In this document: one piece after another, positions 1 to 10,238 of the stretch | Layout of the letters: each line of letters begins with the position of its first letter | How positions within the stretch are numbered: the first letter of the stretch is position 1 | Made by a program: the position numbers and the translations under genes | The notes under the pieces: generated by a model | Seen by the model: only the letters and a program-made list of their open reading frames with translations | What the model was told of the DNA's origin: nothing | Database searches by the model: none | Assembly (NCBI GenBank): GCA_963971575.1 | Contig: OZ020612.1 | Coordinates: 32,033,916 to 32,097,915 of the forward strand | Source: Liopterus haemorrhoidalis | Lineage: Eukaryota; Arthropoda; Insecta; Coleoptera; Dytiscidae | Direction of reading: 5' to 3' | Length of the DNA stretch: 64,000 nt

Positions 1-15
1 GGTATCCTCTCGGAA

Positions 16-903
16 ATGATTAAACAACTGCCCAGTGAAGTAACCAACCACTTATTAACCATATATAACTATATATGGGAAAACGACGAGTATCCCGAAC
101 AGTGGCGAAAAGTCAACACGATTCCAATACTGAATCCCAGTAAAAATAAAACAAACGCTGATAGTTATCGACCCATCTCAGTTTCGAATAACTTCAGTAA
201 AGTTCTACAGATAATGACCAACAAACGACTTACTTGGTTCTTGGAAACAGAGAATATAATTTCAAATAAACAAAGTGGCTTCCATCAAGACAGATCAACC
301 TTAGATCACATAATCTCATTAATCTGTGAACTACAGCAAACATTCAAAAACAAAGAACACCTTGTAGCTATATTTTTTGATCTCCAGAAAGCTTATGACA
401 TGACATGGCGTTTCAACATAATAAAACTGCTAAAAGAAAGCAGATTGAATGGTAATATCCTCAAATATGTTACAAACTTCCTCCAAAATAGAAAATTTCA
501 AGTAATTGCAAATGGATACATCTCTAGTGAAAACACACAGCAAAACGGCGTACCCCAAGGGGAAAAATTAAGTGTAAACCTGTTTCTCATTGCCATCAAC
601 AAAATTTTGGAACACACACCAGAAAATATAAAAACTCTCCTCTATGCGGACGATCTTGTGATTTTCTGCAGAAACAAAGACATTAAACTTATCAGAGACT
701 CACTACAAGAAGCAATCCTCAGTATAGAAAATTGGGCCGATAAAACAGGCTACACCTTTTCCTCAACTAAAACTAAAGCCATGCATTTCACAAGAAAACA
801 TTATTCGCATTATAATCCAAAGTTAAAACTGTACGGTGACTCTATTACATATGTAACGAAGACTAAATTTCTGGGAATCACACGGGATAGAAAATTAACC
901 TGA
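16..903 (+). pseudogene. Reverse transcriptase domain fragment (non-LTR)
   Basis: This frame encodes most of a non-LTR RT. Visible blocks are the SGFHQDRSTLDHI region, motif A with FFDLQKAYD (first catalytic Asp, about residues 118-126), motif B with NGVPQGEKLS (about 178-187), and motif C with LLYADDLVIF (catalytic DD, about 211-220). RT would copy the element's RNA into DNA at a nicked chromosomal target. The frame ends at a TGA at 901-903 in the middle of the domain, and the protein continues in another frame from about 1034, so this is a broken gene. The first ATG shown is only the first one in the window; the true N-terminus lies upstream. Confidence 0.85.
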
Positions 904-1033
904 CAACCTCATATCCAACAACTTAAAATGGATTGCATGCAAAGGATGCATATCTTATCTATCGCCCACAGAGAGATATTATTGAGGCTATATAAGTCAC
1001 TGGATACTGTCGAAAATTGATTACGGTAGCATA

Positions 1034-1555
1034 GTGTACAGCAACGCAAAACATACTCATCTGAAAACATTAGACACAATTCAGAACACTGCAATCAGGA
1101 TAGCCACAGGAGCTTTAAGAACAAGTCCTATAGTTAAAACTACTAGTGAATCTAATCAACCACCACTTCATTTCCGCAGACGTCAACTCATCTTTTCTTA
1201 CCTAACGAAGTTAGCAACAAATGTGAATAATCCCACATATAACTATATGTTTCAAAATTTAAATAACCAAGTAGTCCTTAAAAATATAATACCTTTTCAT
1301 CAACAAGTACAAGAACAATTAAGCAATATGAGTATGACATTTCCACAGCTAGGTCCAAACCAATTTAACAAGATACCCCCCTGGATTCTGAACGCACCAA
1401 ATTATAATCTCCTTCTAACTCGCCATAATAAAAAAGAAACCAGTCCATCCATCATTTTAAAATCTTACCATGAAATCTTGTCCAAATACAAGAATCACAC
1501 TGCCATTTACACAGATGGTGCTAAAATACAAAATAAACCGGGGCCGCAATGGTAG
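1034..1555 (+). pseudogene. RT C-terminal region and start of RNase H (frameshifted continuation)
   Basis: Continues the RT protein after the break near 903. The start reads like the post-RT segment of non-LTR elements (KTLDTIQNTAIRIATGALRTSP, the usual QN.AIR..TGA pattern). The end holds the first RNase H aspartate in AIYTDGAKI. RNase H would degrade the RNA strand during reverse transcription. The frame stops at about 1555, but homologous coding continues downstream in a shifted frame (SVFTAEAY around 1600-1625, which should contain the catalytic Glu). Confidence 0.75.
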
Positions 1556-1705
1556 TTGAGAAGAATGAAACAAGAAAATACCATCTTCCAAATATGACGA
1601 GCGTCTTCACTGCCGAAGCTTATACATTCAACAGAATATATAAAAAGCATTCCAAATAAAGAATAATTCATAATACATATTGATTCCCTCAGCACCATTG
1701 CAGCC

Positions 1706-2254
1706 ATGAAACAAAGCTATTCAAAAGACGCCATCATCCAAAAAATTCAAGATAACATCCACTACTGTATTGACCAGGGGAAGAAAATCACAGTATTATG
1801 GGTTCCATCACATCGCAACATCCCAGGAAATGAAAAAGCAGATGAAGCTGCCAAGGAGACCATACACCAAGAAATAATTCAAATGCCCACCTCAACATAT
1901 GATGCCAAGAGTTTTTTCAAAAGAAAACTGCAAGAAGAATGGAACAACATCCGCCACAAAATTCAAAGTCCGCAAAAGTATACAACAAGACATGAACAAA
2001 TAATTCTGACAAGAATAAAAATTAGACATACACGACTCACTCATCAATACATTTTCGAGAAAAAGACACCACCCATATGCCCCACCTGCAACACACAACT
2101 TACGGTGGAACACGTACTTCTAGAATGTCTACAGTATATAGCACAAAGAATCAAACACAAACTTCCAACAGACGCACTACAAATTTCAACCAATACATAT
2201 GAAAAAAATATTTTAAAATTTCTAGAAGATACAAACCTATTAGACAATATATAA
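1706..2254 (+). pseudogene. RNase H C-terminal half and CCHC-like tail (frameshifted continuation)
   Basis: Carries the second half of RNase H: VLWVPSHRNIPGNEKADEAA has the His and Asp expected in the last two RNase H motifs. Further on, ICPTCNTQLTVEHVLLEC is the C-x2-C...H-x4-C motif that many non-LTR elements have near the C-terminus. The true reading frame enters from the left (a DSLSTIAAM segment just upstream), so the ATG at 1706 is not a real start. The frame ends cleanly at 2254 just before the 3' UTR, which suggests the natural C-terminus is preserved. Confidence 0.8.
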
Positions 2255-2365
2255 AACTTCACATAGTTCCTAATAGTCTAATTTTATTATAATAAATATT
2301 TATATATTATATTTGATTATGTAATTGATTATGTAGTTATACTAAATTTGTAAAACAGATATTCC

Positions 2366-2398
2366 GGGGTGCTAATAACCAAGCAGTTGAAGCACCCC
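2366..2398 (+). other. Stem-loop in retrotransposon 3' UTR
   Basis: GGGGTGCT at 2366-2373 is perfectly complementary to AGCACCCC at 2391-2398, with a 17-nt loop. It lies about 15 nt before the poly(A) run. A structure at this place could be the signal that the element's RT recognises, but that role is inference. Confidence 0.6.
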
Positions 2399-2424
2399 TA
2401 AATAAATATATTTAAAAAAAAAAA

Positions 2425-3480
2425 CATGTAGAATAACTTTATTTTAATTAAAATCACTCTAGCTTACAATCTATAAAAGTTATACAAGCAAATAAGTTCA
2501 CGTCAGACTGTGTAGGCTGTATGCTGTAGACTGGGTAGGCTGTACGCTGTACACTAGGTAGGTTCTGACGTGACAGTGGTTTTCGCGCACTACATTCATT
2601 TATAATTTTTTTAAGCCTTCAAATTAAAAAAAAAAAGGCAAAACTGTTTTTTATGTTTATATGCAACAAGAGGAATATAATAAAAAATAAATAAAAAGTC
2701 ATGCCTATCCCCTATTACTGCCGAAAAACTTTATGAAAGCGACGCGTTTTAAAGACAAACCAATTAAAAACTTGAGAAAAAAATTCTTTTGGACATTGTT
2801 TTACAGTAACTTAGAAACGTTCGGAATTGTTTTCTCATTATGTCTTAATATACTAATTTATTAACATACTGTATAATTATGTAAAGTCGGAAGATATTAA
2901 TAACGCATTTTTGTATGTAAAACAAGGTAAATGACCCATAATTGAATTTATATTCGGCAATAAACTGTTACCGTAACCCACTCTTACAACAAGGGTATGC
3001 GTGGGATAGAATATAACGCGTAGGATATTTAAAATATGCCATTATTACATATAATCATGACCAAATGTGCAATATAATCATATTCTAATAATTCCACATT
3101 AAGAACAAGCGTGAGTGTCCATTTTTAACCTTATAATCTCTGCAAGAAAACTGATATTGTAGTGATTGTATTAATTTAAATATCATAAATTTTGACCTAT
3201 TTATAAATTAAAAATGAATACAAATGATTGTTTTTTTTTAAACAATAAAATTACAAATAAAATAGTTTATAAAATTTAGCCACTTTGGGTTCCAAGTGAA
3301 TGAAACACATGTTTTTGTATTATTATGTTTGTGGGTACATAACATCGGAGTTTTATAATAATGAATTATTTTAGAACTAGGTTTTTACCCGTCAACTATA
3401 ACGGACTTATAATATAAAAATGTCAATTGTTTGAATGTGTATTTGATTTTATTTTTTAACGTATCTTAATTTCATCGCTG
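2425..3480. other. AT-rich spacer with short tandem repeat
   Basis: No gene seen. At 2512-2562 a 23-bp unit beginning GTAGGCTGT is present about 2.2 times in tandem, and the array is bracketed by an inverted pair CACGTCAGA (2499-2507) and TCTGACGTG (2564-2572). The rest is AT-rich without recognisable features. Confidence 0.5.
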
Positions 3481-3590
3481 GTCAGCGAATCACGGGACAG
3501 GATATCACCCGCTAGCCAATCGCGGGAGAGGGTGTCACATGTCAGTCAATCAAGAGACAGGGTGTCCCCAGTTAGCCAATCACGAGAACC
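3481..3590. repeat. 30-bp tandem repeat, about 3.7 units
   Basis: Units start at 3481, 3511, 3541 and 3571, exactly 30 bp apart, with the shape GTYAGYSAATCRMGRGA then a variable tail. Divergence between units is moderate. A partial, diverged copy of the last unit and its right flank (AGCCAATCACGAGAA ... TGACGTCA) recurs at about 4550-4665, on the other side of the 120-bp array. Confidence 0.75.
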
Positions 3591-3662
3591 TTAGGAAAAA
3601 TTGACGTCATAATGTTACCGACACTACATACAAACACTTGCTAATTATATAGTTAGATTATT

Positions 3663-3765
3663 TATTCATAATTCTTTGAAAATGGGAAAACGATTCATTT
3701 TTACTCAGTACATTAGGACATTTATATTGTTAAAACTGAAAATAATTTGAGACGTTAATTTATGC
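3663..3765 (-). repeat. Segment homologous to the Helitron subterminal region, inverted
   Basis: Read on the minus strand this stretch matches the region about 8415-8505 of the Helitron copy: AACGTCTCAAAT, then CAGTTTTAACA.TATAAA against TAGTTTTAACATTATAAA, then AAAATGAATCGTTTTCCCAT. The match is strong over about 100 bp and then stops at both sides. It implies a related Helitron or a shared module next to the satellite array. Confidence 0.6.
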
Positions 3766-4545
3766 CTACGAAACCCTAGACATTTATGTATGTAATTATA
3801 TTCGTAGATTCTTAGAGTTTAAATCTGTTAAATATTGTTCATATCGGTCAAAGGATATAACAGTATCAAAAGTTTCTTTTTTATGCCTACGAAATCTTAG
3901 ATATTTCTAAATATAATTATATTCGTAGATTCTTAGGGAATAAATCTGCAAAATATTGTTCATATCGGTTAAAGGATATAAGCGTGTCAGAGTTTCTCTT
4001 TTATGCCTACGAAACCCTAAACATTTCAATATGTAATTTTATCCGCAGTTTCTTAGAGAATAAATCAGCAAAATATTGTTCATATCGGTCAAAGGATATA
4101 CGATTGTCTTTCTAGGATTGAGTTTCTTGTTAATACCTACGAAATCCTAGACATTTCTGTATGTTATTTTGTTTGCAGATTCTTAGAGAATAAATCTGCA
4201 AAATATTGTTCATATCGGTCATAGGATATAGGAGTGTCTAGAGTTTTTTGTTTATGCCTACGAAACCCCAGACATTTCTATATGTTATTTTATCCGAAGA
4301 TTATTAGAAAATAAATCTGCAAAATATTTTTTAAATCGATCATGGGATATAGGAGTGTCTAAAGTTTCTTGGTTATGCCTACGAAATCCTAGACATTTCT
4401 ATATGCTATTTTATTCGCAGTTTCTTAGAGAATAAATCTGCAAAATATTGTTCATATCGGTCAAATTATATAGGAGTATCTAGAGTTTCTTGTTTATGCC
4501 TATGAAATCCTACACATTTCTATATGTAATTATATTCGTAGATTC
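3760..4545. repeat. ~120-bp tandem array (satellite-like), 7 units
   Basis: Units begin with TATGCCTACGAAA or close variants at about 3760, 3881, 4002, 4132, 4253, 4373 and 4493, a period of about 120-130 bp. Each unit also contains AATATTGTTCATATCGGTCA and a second block TTCGTAGATTCTTAG, so CTACGAA and TTCGTAG form a 7-bp inverted pair within the first unit. No open frame runs through the array. It sits directly against the Helitron-like segment at 3663-3765. Confidence 0.85.
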
Positions 4546-4670
4546 TTTCAATCAAGAGACCTCAAGAGTCTCCAGTTAGCCAATCACGAGAAACTTAGGA
4601 ATAAATGACGTCACAATGTTACTTAGATCACATACACACACTTGCTAATTATATATGTACGATAATAAAC
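4546..4670. repeat. Flank duplication of the tandem arrays
   Basis: This stretch repeats the sequence found left of the array (about 3545-3655): CAATCAAGAGAC, AGCCAATCACGAGAA, TGACGTCA, then CACTTGCTAATTATAT. The array and the Helitron-like segment therefore lie between two direct copies of about 110 bp. Confidence 0.65.
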
Positions 4671-5690
4671 TAGAGCATTTCACGCAGAATAATAAAGTAT
4701 TTTACACTATACATCAAAAATAGATAATAACGGACTTATTACAATGCTAACAGAAGCACACACATAAGTTAAGAAGGAAAAATCAAAAACTAAACTTTAG
4801 AAATATTTCTCTTATTACTGATTAAACAGCTAAAACGTACGTGACAAATATGTCAATACAAAAAACAAAAATAACAGTTTATAAAATAATATTATATAAC
4901 CATAAGTACCATAATATGATAGTTTTTAAATATCTATAAATTTCGAATTTTACATATAATTTTATTCGATATTTGAGTAGGTACTAAGAGCTTCCATTTA
5001 ATATGTTTAAACTAAATTTAAATAATTTACGAAAATTACATCATATATAAGAAAAGAAAATATAAATTAAAAAATCCCAACGATGTTTTTCTTCATTTAC
5101 TTCATGTCTAAGTCTTCATTAAATTAATAAAAAATATATTGATAAATGGCTTCTATAGTGGGTTCATATTAAATATACAATAATTATTCGACCACCAAAT
5201 TACAGAATATAATAAATAAGTATTGATTTAGATTTAACAAGATAACTTTTTTAGTTATAAAGTAATGCGGCGTCTTCAAACGCTTAACGGTCTCTTAAGT
5301 CACATTGGAGGAGTGATACTACTGACGTAGATCACGGGCTGCAGAGGTGTTTCTCCTAAAAGTTCTCCTGTTACACTTTTTCTTCAGTTTCAGTGACGTA
5401 TTTCTCACTATTAACAATGTGCTATTTGATTTATAAATATTTCACTACTATAAATGATTTATTCTTCTTTGATACCTTAAAAACAAGAGGTATAAAGAGA
5501 TAGGCGGTTCGTTTACTGATCGAGTTGATGAGTGCAAGCTCCTTAAGAACGCAACTCGATTTTCAGCTATTAAATTATTTCTATTATATTCTTAATATCA
5601 AAAATTTATCAAAAATTTAGCCATAAATTAAAAAAATACTTAATTTTGTCAAGAACACAATAATATTTTCCAAAACCGAAAACTGATAAA
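4671..5690. other. AT-rich spacer, nothing recognised
   Basis: No coding stretch, inverted ends or clear repeat seen. Around 5270-5420 there is a less AT-rich patch without a recognisable motif. Confidence 0.4.
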
Positions 5691-6340
5691 AAAAATCCTC
5701 TAGCACGTTTCCGGCTTAGATCAATGTACATTACTAAGAATTTTTTCAGATTTTTAGTTTAACCCCTTTCGGTTAAAGGGTACGGGACAGTGATTTTTTT
5801 AGTACATTTTGTACAATCGTATTAAAATAAAAAGAAATTTTAAAACTACTTTTGGTTCCTTAATTTACGTCTTAAGAGCTTTTTTTTGATTTTGCATTTT
5901 AAAAAAATATTATTTTTTTTTAACGACACAAAAATATCGATATTTTTCGAAAAACTAATCTGATCAAAAATTTCGGGTCCTATCAGTGTAGATTATGGAG
6001 ATTTTTTTCAGATTTTTAGATCAATCTCTCTAAGATATAGGGTGGGGGACAAAAAAAATTGACATATTTTTGGGGAAAATCCAATAAAAATAAATATTTT
6101 TCAAAAATAAAAATTTGCTAGTTTATTCACTCACTAAGATGTTTCATTTGATAACCAACACAAAAATTTAAAAAACAATTATTTATTCATTAATTAAATA
6201 TTTGTTTATATTAACCTGTAGTTATATAACCATGCCAAATTTCAAGAAACAGACAGACAAACAGACGAACAAATAGACAGACACATGAGTGACGTTATAT
6301 GGGTTTTTTTGGTGGTCATGCTTACAAAACCCTAAAAATA
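5690..6340 (-). repeat. Dispersed MITE-like repeat with AGGGTTTTGTA end
   Basis: On the minus strand the element begins near 6338 with TTTTTAGGGTTTTGTAAGCA and runs through a GTCTGTCTGTTT tract into AAATTTGGCATGG. The same start appears at 19098, 27751, 33355 and 40198. The lower end is not sharp. Inside, a block ending in TTTCAGATTTTTAG occurs twice (about 5745 and 6009), so part of it is duplicated with a ~260-bp period. No protein is encoded. Confidence 0.5.
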
Positions 6341-6723
6341 TATATAGAAATAATTGATGTGAAGTGTGAATGTTGGCACATTTCATAATTTCGTACGTAT
6401 TTAGTACGTCAAAGTGGCCACCAAATGCTGTATGTCTGGGACAATTTTTTTCTGCCATCACGTCAAAAGCAACATTTTTTTTAATTAATTATTTTTTTAC
6501 CAATAATAAGAAAAATAGCAAAAATAATCTATTCGCAGCGTACTACTATTCAAGATCACATCAGTCTGAGAAACTGTTCTGAGAAACAGGGTATTGTTCA
6601 CACATTTTCATTATCCAAAAATTGCGAACTTCCATTTGTATACATATTTGTATATATTGTTCGAACAATGTTTCTTTTTTTTTCACAGGTCTGGTAACCT
6701 AGTAAAAGAACTTGTTAAGATAA
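6341..6723. other. Spacer with tail of the same dispersed repeat
   Basis: Positions 6351-6390 (ATTGATGTGAAGTGTGAA then GCACATTTC) match the tail found at about 40550-40590, so a second, truncated copy abuts the first. The rest is AT-rich without features. Confidence 0.4.
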
Positions 6724-7291
6724 TCCTATAATATAATACGCCTGTTTGTATGTTCGTATGTTCGGTATGTTCGACCGGTCGTTTCTTCATTCCCCGATAG
6801 AGGCGCGCATATGTTAATTATTTATGTCAAAATTGTTTAAAATATATTGTTGATGCAATAATAGTGAATTTTCTACGAACACTTTTTATAATTATTATAA
6901 GATGCAATAATACTGAATATTCTACGAACACTTTTTATAATAATTGATAGAATTGTAAGAAATTATTGTTTATGTATTGGACAGTAGTGTGCTGTGAATT
7001 TTTGTTTTGAGTGTTGACATTAAATTAGTAAAAATGACAGTTGTGTTTTTCATTAAAAAATCACTTCACAATTATTAATTTTGTTGTGAAATACACGGAT
7101 CGGTTTTTTTACGAAACAAAACACAGAAAAACGTTATCCTTCCGTGATATTCGACATTTTTGATTAAAATTATTATTAGCAGAAAAATAATTATTTTAAA
7201 AAATATTTGGTTTTGATGAAAGTAAGAAAAATGTGATTTTTTTTTCTTTATTATTATTTTTTCAATGCTTTATTATTTTTTTATTTCTACG

Positions 7292-7503
7292 TGTTGGATA
7301 TAGCAATTTAAATATCCGCACCAAATTATGTTTATTGTTTTTGTTTTACTTAGCAACATAGTAGTCTATGGAATGTACTTGTTTCTGTCAACATATAAGT
7401 GTATTAATTATTAAAAGTTCTAATTAAATAGTGTTAAAGTACATATTGTATTTATTTGTTGTACTCGTGAAATCCGCACTCTGAATAACAATTTATCACT
7501 ACG
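7292..7503. repeat. 212-bp segment present only in Helitron copy 1
   Basis: In copy 2 the sequence goes directly from TATTTCTACG to ATTTATAGG (around 58586), while here 212 bp lie between the two. The segment is bordered by CTACG at 7287-7291 and 7499-7503, so it is either an insertion with a 5-bp target duplication or was deleted from copy 2 between short repeats. No coding content seen. Confidence 0.6.
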
Positions 7504-7675
7504 ATTTATAGGACAAGATTTACAATATCCCACTGCAAACTCTATACAGATGGCAGCACATAACGACTACACTAAATAATTCAAGAATTATCAGTGGCTC
7601 TAAAACAATGGTTTTGTTTATTTATCACATTAAAATATCATTTACCTTTTAGTTTAGGTTAGATTCACCTTAAAA

Positions 7676-7826
7676 TAGGGTGACCAGATTTTACTGAAGG
7701 GAAACCGGGATACAGGAAAAAAAAAGGTCCTCTCACCTCCACAAATTCAAAGTGAAGAGCAAAAAAAAAAAAAAATCGGGCGTCCCGAGAACAGTTTTCG
7801 GGACACCGGGACGGATGGTCACCCTA
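7676..7826. mobile_element. hAT MITE (TAGGGTGACCA ends) inside the Helitron
   Basis: Starts TAGGGTGACCA and ends TGGTCACCCTA. The 8-bp target duplication CCTTAAAA is exact (7668-7675 and 7827-7834). The interior has the inverted motif CCCGAGAAC/GTTTTCGGG and one copy of the AAAGGTCCTC...AGTGAAGAGC module followed by an A tract. The same insertion is present in Helitron copy 2 (58759-58916), so it entered before the Helitron copies were made. Confidence 0.85.
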
Positions 7827-8150
7827 CCTTAAAAGCACTATCTTAGGTTATGGTTGATAACTGTTTATTTTATTTTTTTTATAAACCACCTAAAAATAAA
7901 TTGTATTTTAACTGTTCTGTGCAGGGCTAGGGACAGTGATTCACCTTAAAAGCACTATCTTAGGTTATGGTTGATAACTGTTTATTTTTTATAAACCACC
8001 TAAAAATAAATTGTATTTTAACTGTTCTGTGCAGGGCCAGGGACAGTGATTCATCTTAAAAGCACTGTCTTAGGTTATGGTTGATAACTGTTTATTTTTT
8101 ATTTTTTTATAAACCACCTAAAAATAAATTGTGTTTTAAAAGTTCTGCAC
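7827..8150. repeat. ~110-bp tandem repeat in Helitron, 3 units
   Basis: Units start with CTTAAAAGCACT at about 7829, 7945 and 8055 and contain CTTAGGTTATGGTTGATAAC, TATAAACCACCTAAAAATAA and GGGACAGTGATTCA. The last unit is diverged at its end. Copy 2 of the Helitron carries five units of the same repeat. Confidence 0.85.
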
Positions 8151-8254
8151 AGTCCCACCTGTTTAGAATCTCTGTATATTGAACAAATGACGTGTGTGTG
8201 ACGCATGCGCAGTGTTCAGTGGGATATTGTAAATCTACCCCCTGATTTGAGATA

Positions 8255-8375
8255 TAGTGTAAGTACGCTTTTTTCCGTGTGCCCTTTTTGCCGTGTGTGT
8301 ATTTTTTCATGTGTGCTTTTTTCCGTGTTCGTATTAATCCGTGTGCGTTTTTTCTGTGTGCGTATTTTTATATTA
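8255..8375. repeat. CGTGTGCGTTTTTTC short tandem repeat in Helitron tail
   Basis: About six imperfect copies of a 15-20-bp T-rich unit (TTTTTTCCGTGTGCG). Present at the equivalent place in copy 2. Low complexity, no coding meaning. Confidence 0.65.
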
Positions 8376-8553
8376 TATAAGAAAATGGAAAATTTATTTT
8401 AATAAATATATTTTAAATTTAACGTCTCAAATCATTTTTAGTTTTAACATTATAAATATAATGCAATGAGTGAAAATGAATCGTTTTCCCATCTTAAAAA
8501 GTTAATGAATTAATAATTCGGAATAATGCTCATTATTTGTCCAGTTTTTAATA

Positions 8554-8649
8554 ATGGGCGAAGAGTTGATTCAATTTGAATTGGATGAAGTTAGGCGTAT
8601 GGCTAGAGAAAAAAGTCTGAGGTGTCGAGCAAGATCCACATTAAGGTAA
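8554..8649 (+). CDS. Small conserved frame (31 codons) in Helitron tail, possible captured exon
   Basis: A short frame starting MGEELIQFELDEVRRM and rich in charged residues (helix-like, ending with RCRARSTLR). It is not recognised. Copy 2 keeps the same frame at 59878-59973 with one visible amino-acid change (A to V). The last codon and stop are AAGGTAATG, which is also a good splice donor (G|GTAA), so the frame could be an exon picked up by the Helitron rather than a complete gene. A pyrimidine-rich stretch followed by CAG lies just upstream, as at an acceptor. Function unknown; this is a weak gene call. Confidence 0.3.
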   Translation: MGEELIQFELDEVRRMAREKSLRCRARSTLR

Positions 8650-8657
8650 TGATTTGT

Positions 8658-8676
8658 TTGCCAACACAGTTGGCAA
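8658..8676 (+). other. Helitron 3' hairpin
   Basis: TTGCCAAC (8658-8665) pairs perfectly with GTTGGCAA (8669-8676), loop ACA. It precedes the CTAG terminus at the distance usual for the Helitron termination signal. Confidence 0.9.
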
Positions 8677-9119
8677 CAGGTGCACTAGTTTTTCTAAATG
8701 TTTTGCTAAATAGTCTAATACAGTGGTTCCCAACCTTTTTTACTTGCGGAGCCCTTTTTAGAATCAATTTCTATGGCGGATCCCCTAGGCCAGTGGCGTA
8801 GCGAGCATAATTGGCGCCCGGGGCACGATACCTTTTTGGCGCCCCCCGAAAAACATATAGTAATATAATATATAGAATATCGTCGTCTAAGAAGCAACAT
8901 GACATAACTCATTTTTGCAAAACTTTTCAGCAGGTTGCATGAAAACTGTTTTATTTTAATTTCGTTAACGCTTTTAACAGGATTTCAATACATATTGTGT
9001 ATTATGTTTTTAAACAATAAAAACAGTTATTATATATTATATATAAGTAGATATATTTATTATAAATAATAATAATATAATATTATAATTTATATTACAT
9101 TAATACAATTAATTACTAT

Positions 9120-9420
9120 GTTTAATTTTGCCTTTGATGAAGCAAATTTATCAATTACTTCGTCGATAAGTCGATAATTTTAAATTTTTCTCTTTCCACA
9201 CTTAAAAATGCTAGGACACTTAGGCGATTTTGTCCCATCGTTGATTGTAGATATGTCAAAATTAATTTTAATTTGCTGAACGAACGTTCACAGCTAGCAA
9301 TTGATACTGAAATAGTAAGGAGTATTTGAAGTGCGACTCTCAGGTTTGGAAAAACATCTTCTCCATACGAGATTATAAAGGTAAGAAGCTCTAATGGAGT
9401 TTAAGGTTCAATTTCTTTTC
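9120..9420 (-). pseudogene. hAT transposase C-terminal dimerisation region (relic)
   Basis: On the minus strand one can read LTISVSIASCERSFSKLK near 9240-9340, the usual start of the hAT C-terminal dimerisation domain (ASCERSFSKL). Several stops and small indels interrupt it. It is in the correct order behind the other transposase fragments at 9964-10457, with a mariner between. Confidence 0.6.
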
Positions 9421-9465
9421 TACTGCGGAGTAACATCTTGCAGTCACATACCACGTCGCTCAATA

Positions 9466-9765
9466 ATTCTCCGGTCTAACTAAGAAAAACTATTTTTTTT
9501 TTAGAAATTCAACTTCATTCAACAACATACTCTCCTTCAAGAGTAACACATTCATTCCAACGCTCCTAAAATTAAAAAAAATAAAAGTAATAAATTAATT
9601 TAAATTCAGCATACCAATCAGTAATAGTTGATTTGCCTAGTGCAGAGTCTCTATACCGGTTATCAAGCCACTGTTTGGCTTCAACAGTATTTTTTCCCAT
9701 CAAAAAACAATGTTTAATCAACACACGAAATTCTTTTTTATCCATTCTTCGTCAGACCGGACACT
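9466..9765 (-). mobile_element. Internally deleted mariner-like element
   Basis: 300 bp with inverted ends sharing TCCGGTCT.AC.AAGAA, flanked by TA on both sides (9464-9465 and 9766-9767). On the minus strand it keeps a transposase N-terminus (MDKKEFRVLIKHCFL, about 9745 down to 9595) and a C-terminus with the mariner-type ending ERWNECVTLEGEY (about 9570 down to 9510). The catalytic middle is gone. It lies inside the inner hAT. Confidence 0.75.
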
Positions 9766-9963
9766 TATTGAGTGAAGTGTTATTTCGACATAGAGTTCTG
9801 TTCTATTAAAATCTGTATTATAAAATTCACCCAGATTTTTACAATTCTTTCAACATCGTTATCAACATTATCCTTGTTTAATAAATTTTTAACGTCCAGT
9901 CAAAATCCAAATTTGACAATCACTTAGTCGTGTAAATCGTGTACTTATTCCTGCTGCAGACGA

Positions 9964-10218
9964 TCAAGAACGCTTTTCATAACGCGAGATATTTAACTTT
10001 CTGCGAAAAGGCCAACATCCAATTCTCCGGGCATTTTTCGGCGTTGTATCAATACCCCATTCTTCACAAAGAGACTTAGTCTTTTCTATTGCTTCTTCAC
10101 AGATCTCGTCTCGAATTTCTGCAAGTTCAGTCGCTAATGATTGAAGATCATGGAACGCTTCTCTAAAATTCATTTTAGGATCTTGTAATCTGAGCTGCAC
10201 ACGATCAATTCTCCTCAA
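9964..10218 (-). pseudogene. hAT transposase fragment (ZMYM1-like)
   Basis: Encodes RLQDPKMNFREAFHDLQSLA and a charged helical stretch ending in TKSLCEEWGI, a block recognisable from ZMYM1-type hAT transposases, where it lies between the catalytic residues in the all-alpha insertion domain. Only 84 codons are open. A neighbouring fragment in another frame (10239-10457) continues toward the N-terminus, so this is one gene broken by indels. Transposase would cut and move the hAT ends. Confidence 0.7.
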
Positions 10219-10238
10219 AATTCATGCCAGAAATGGAC

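Larger units (their letters stand above)
1..2424 (+). mobile_element. Non-LTR retrotransposon, RNase H-bearing (I-like), 5' cut by window edge
   Basis: One element in continuous order: RT palm, RT C-terminal region, RNase H, a cysteine-histidine motif, a short AT-rich 3' UTR and a poly(A) run at about 2413-2424. RT followed by RNase H and a CCHC-like tail is typical of I-like non-LTR elements. The reading frame is broken at about 903-1033 and again within 1555-1706, so this copy is dead. The 5' part lies outside the window. Clade assignment beyond 'RNase H-bearing' is inference. Confidence 0.85.
6724..8688 (+). mobile_element. Helitron, non-autonomous, copy 1
   Basis: Complete rolling-circle type element of 1965 bp. 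The 5' end is TC (6724-6725) preceded by A, and the 3' end is CTAG (8685-8688) followed by T, which is the A/T insertion rule of Helitrons. An 8-bp stem hairpin lies 8-9 nt before the end. There is no Rep/helicase coding region, so it depends on a helper in trans. A near-identical copy lies at 58057-60012 in the same orientation. Internal parts are a hAT MITE, a ~110-bp tandem repeat, a TG-rich tail and a short conserved frame. Inserted DNA at about 7292-7503 is absent from copy 2. Confidence 0.9.

Noticed and set aside
3481..4545. Regular direct repeats that could be mistaken for a CRISPR array
   Set aside because: Units are contiguous diverged tandem copies without unique spacers, no cas genes are present, and the sequence is eukaryotic.
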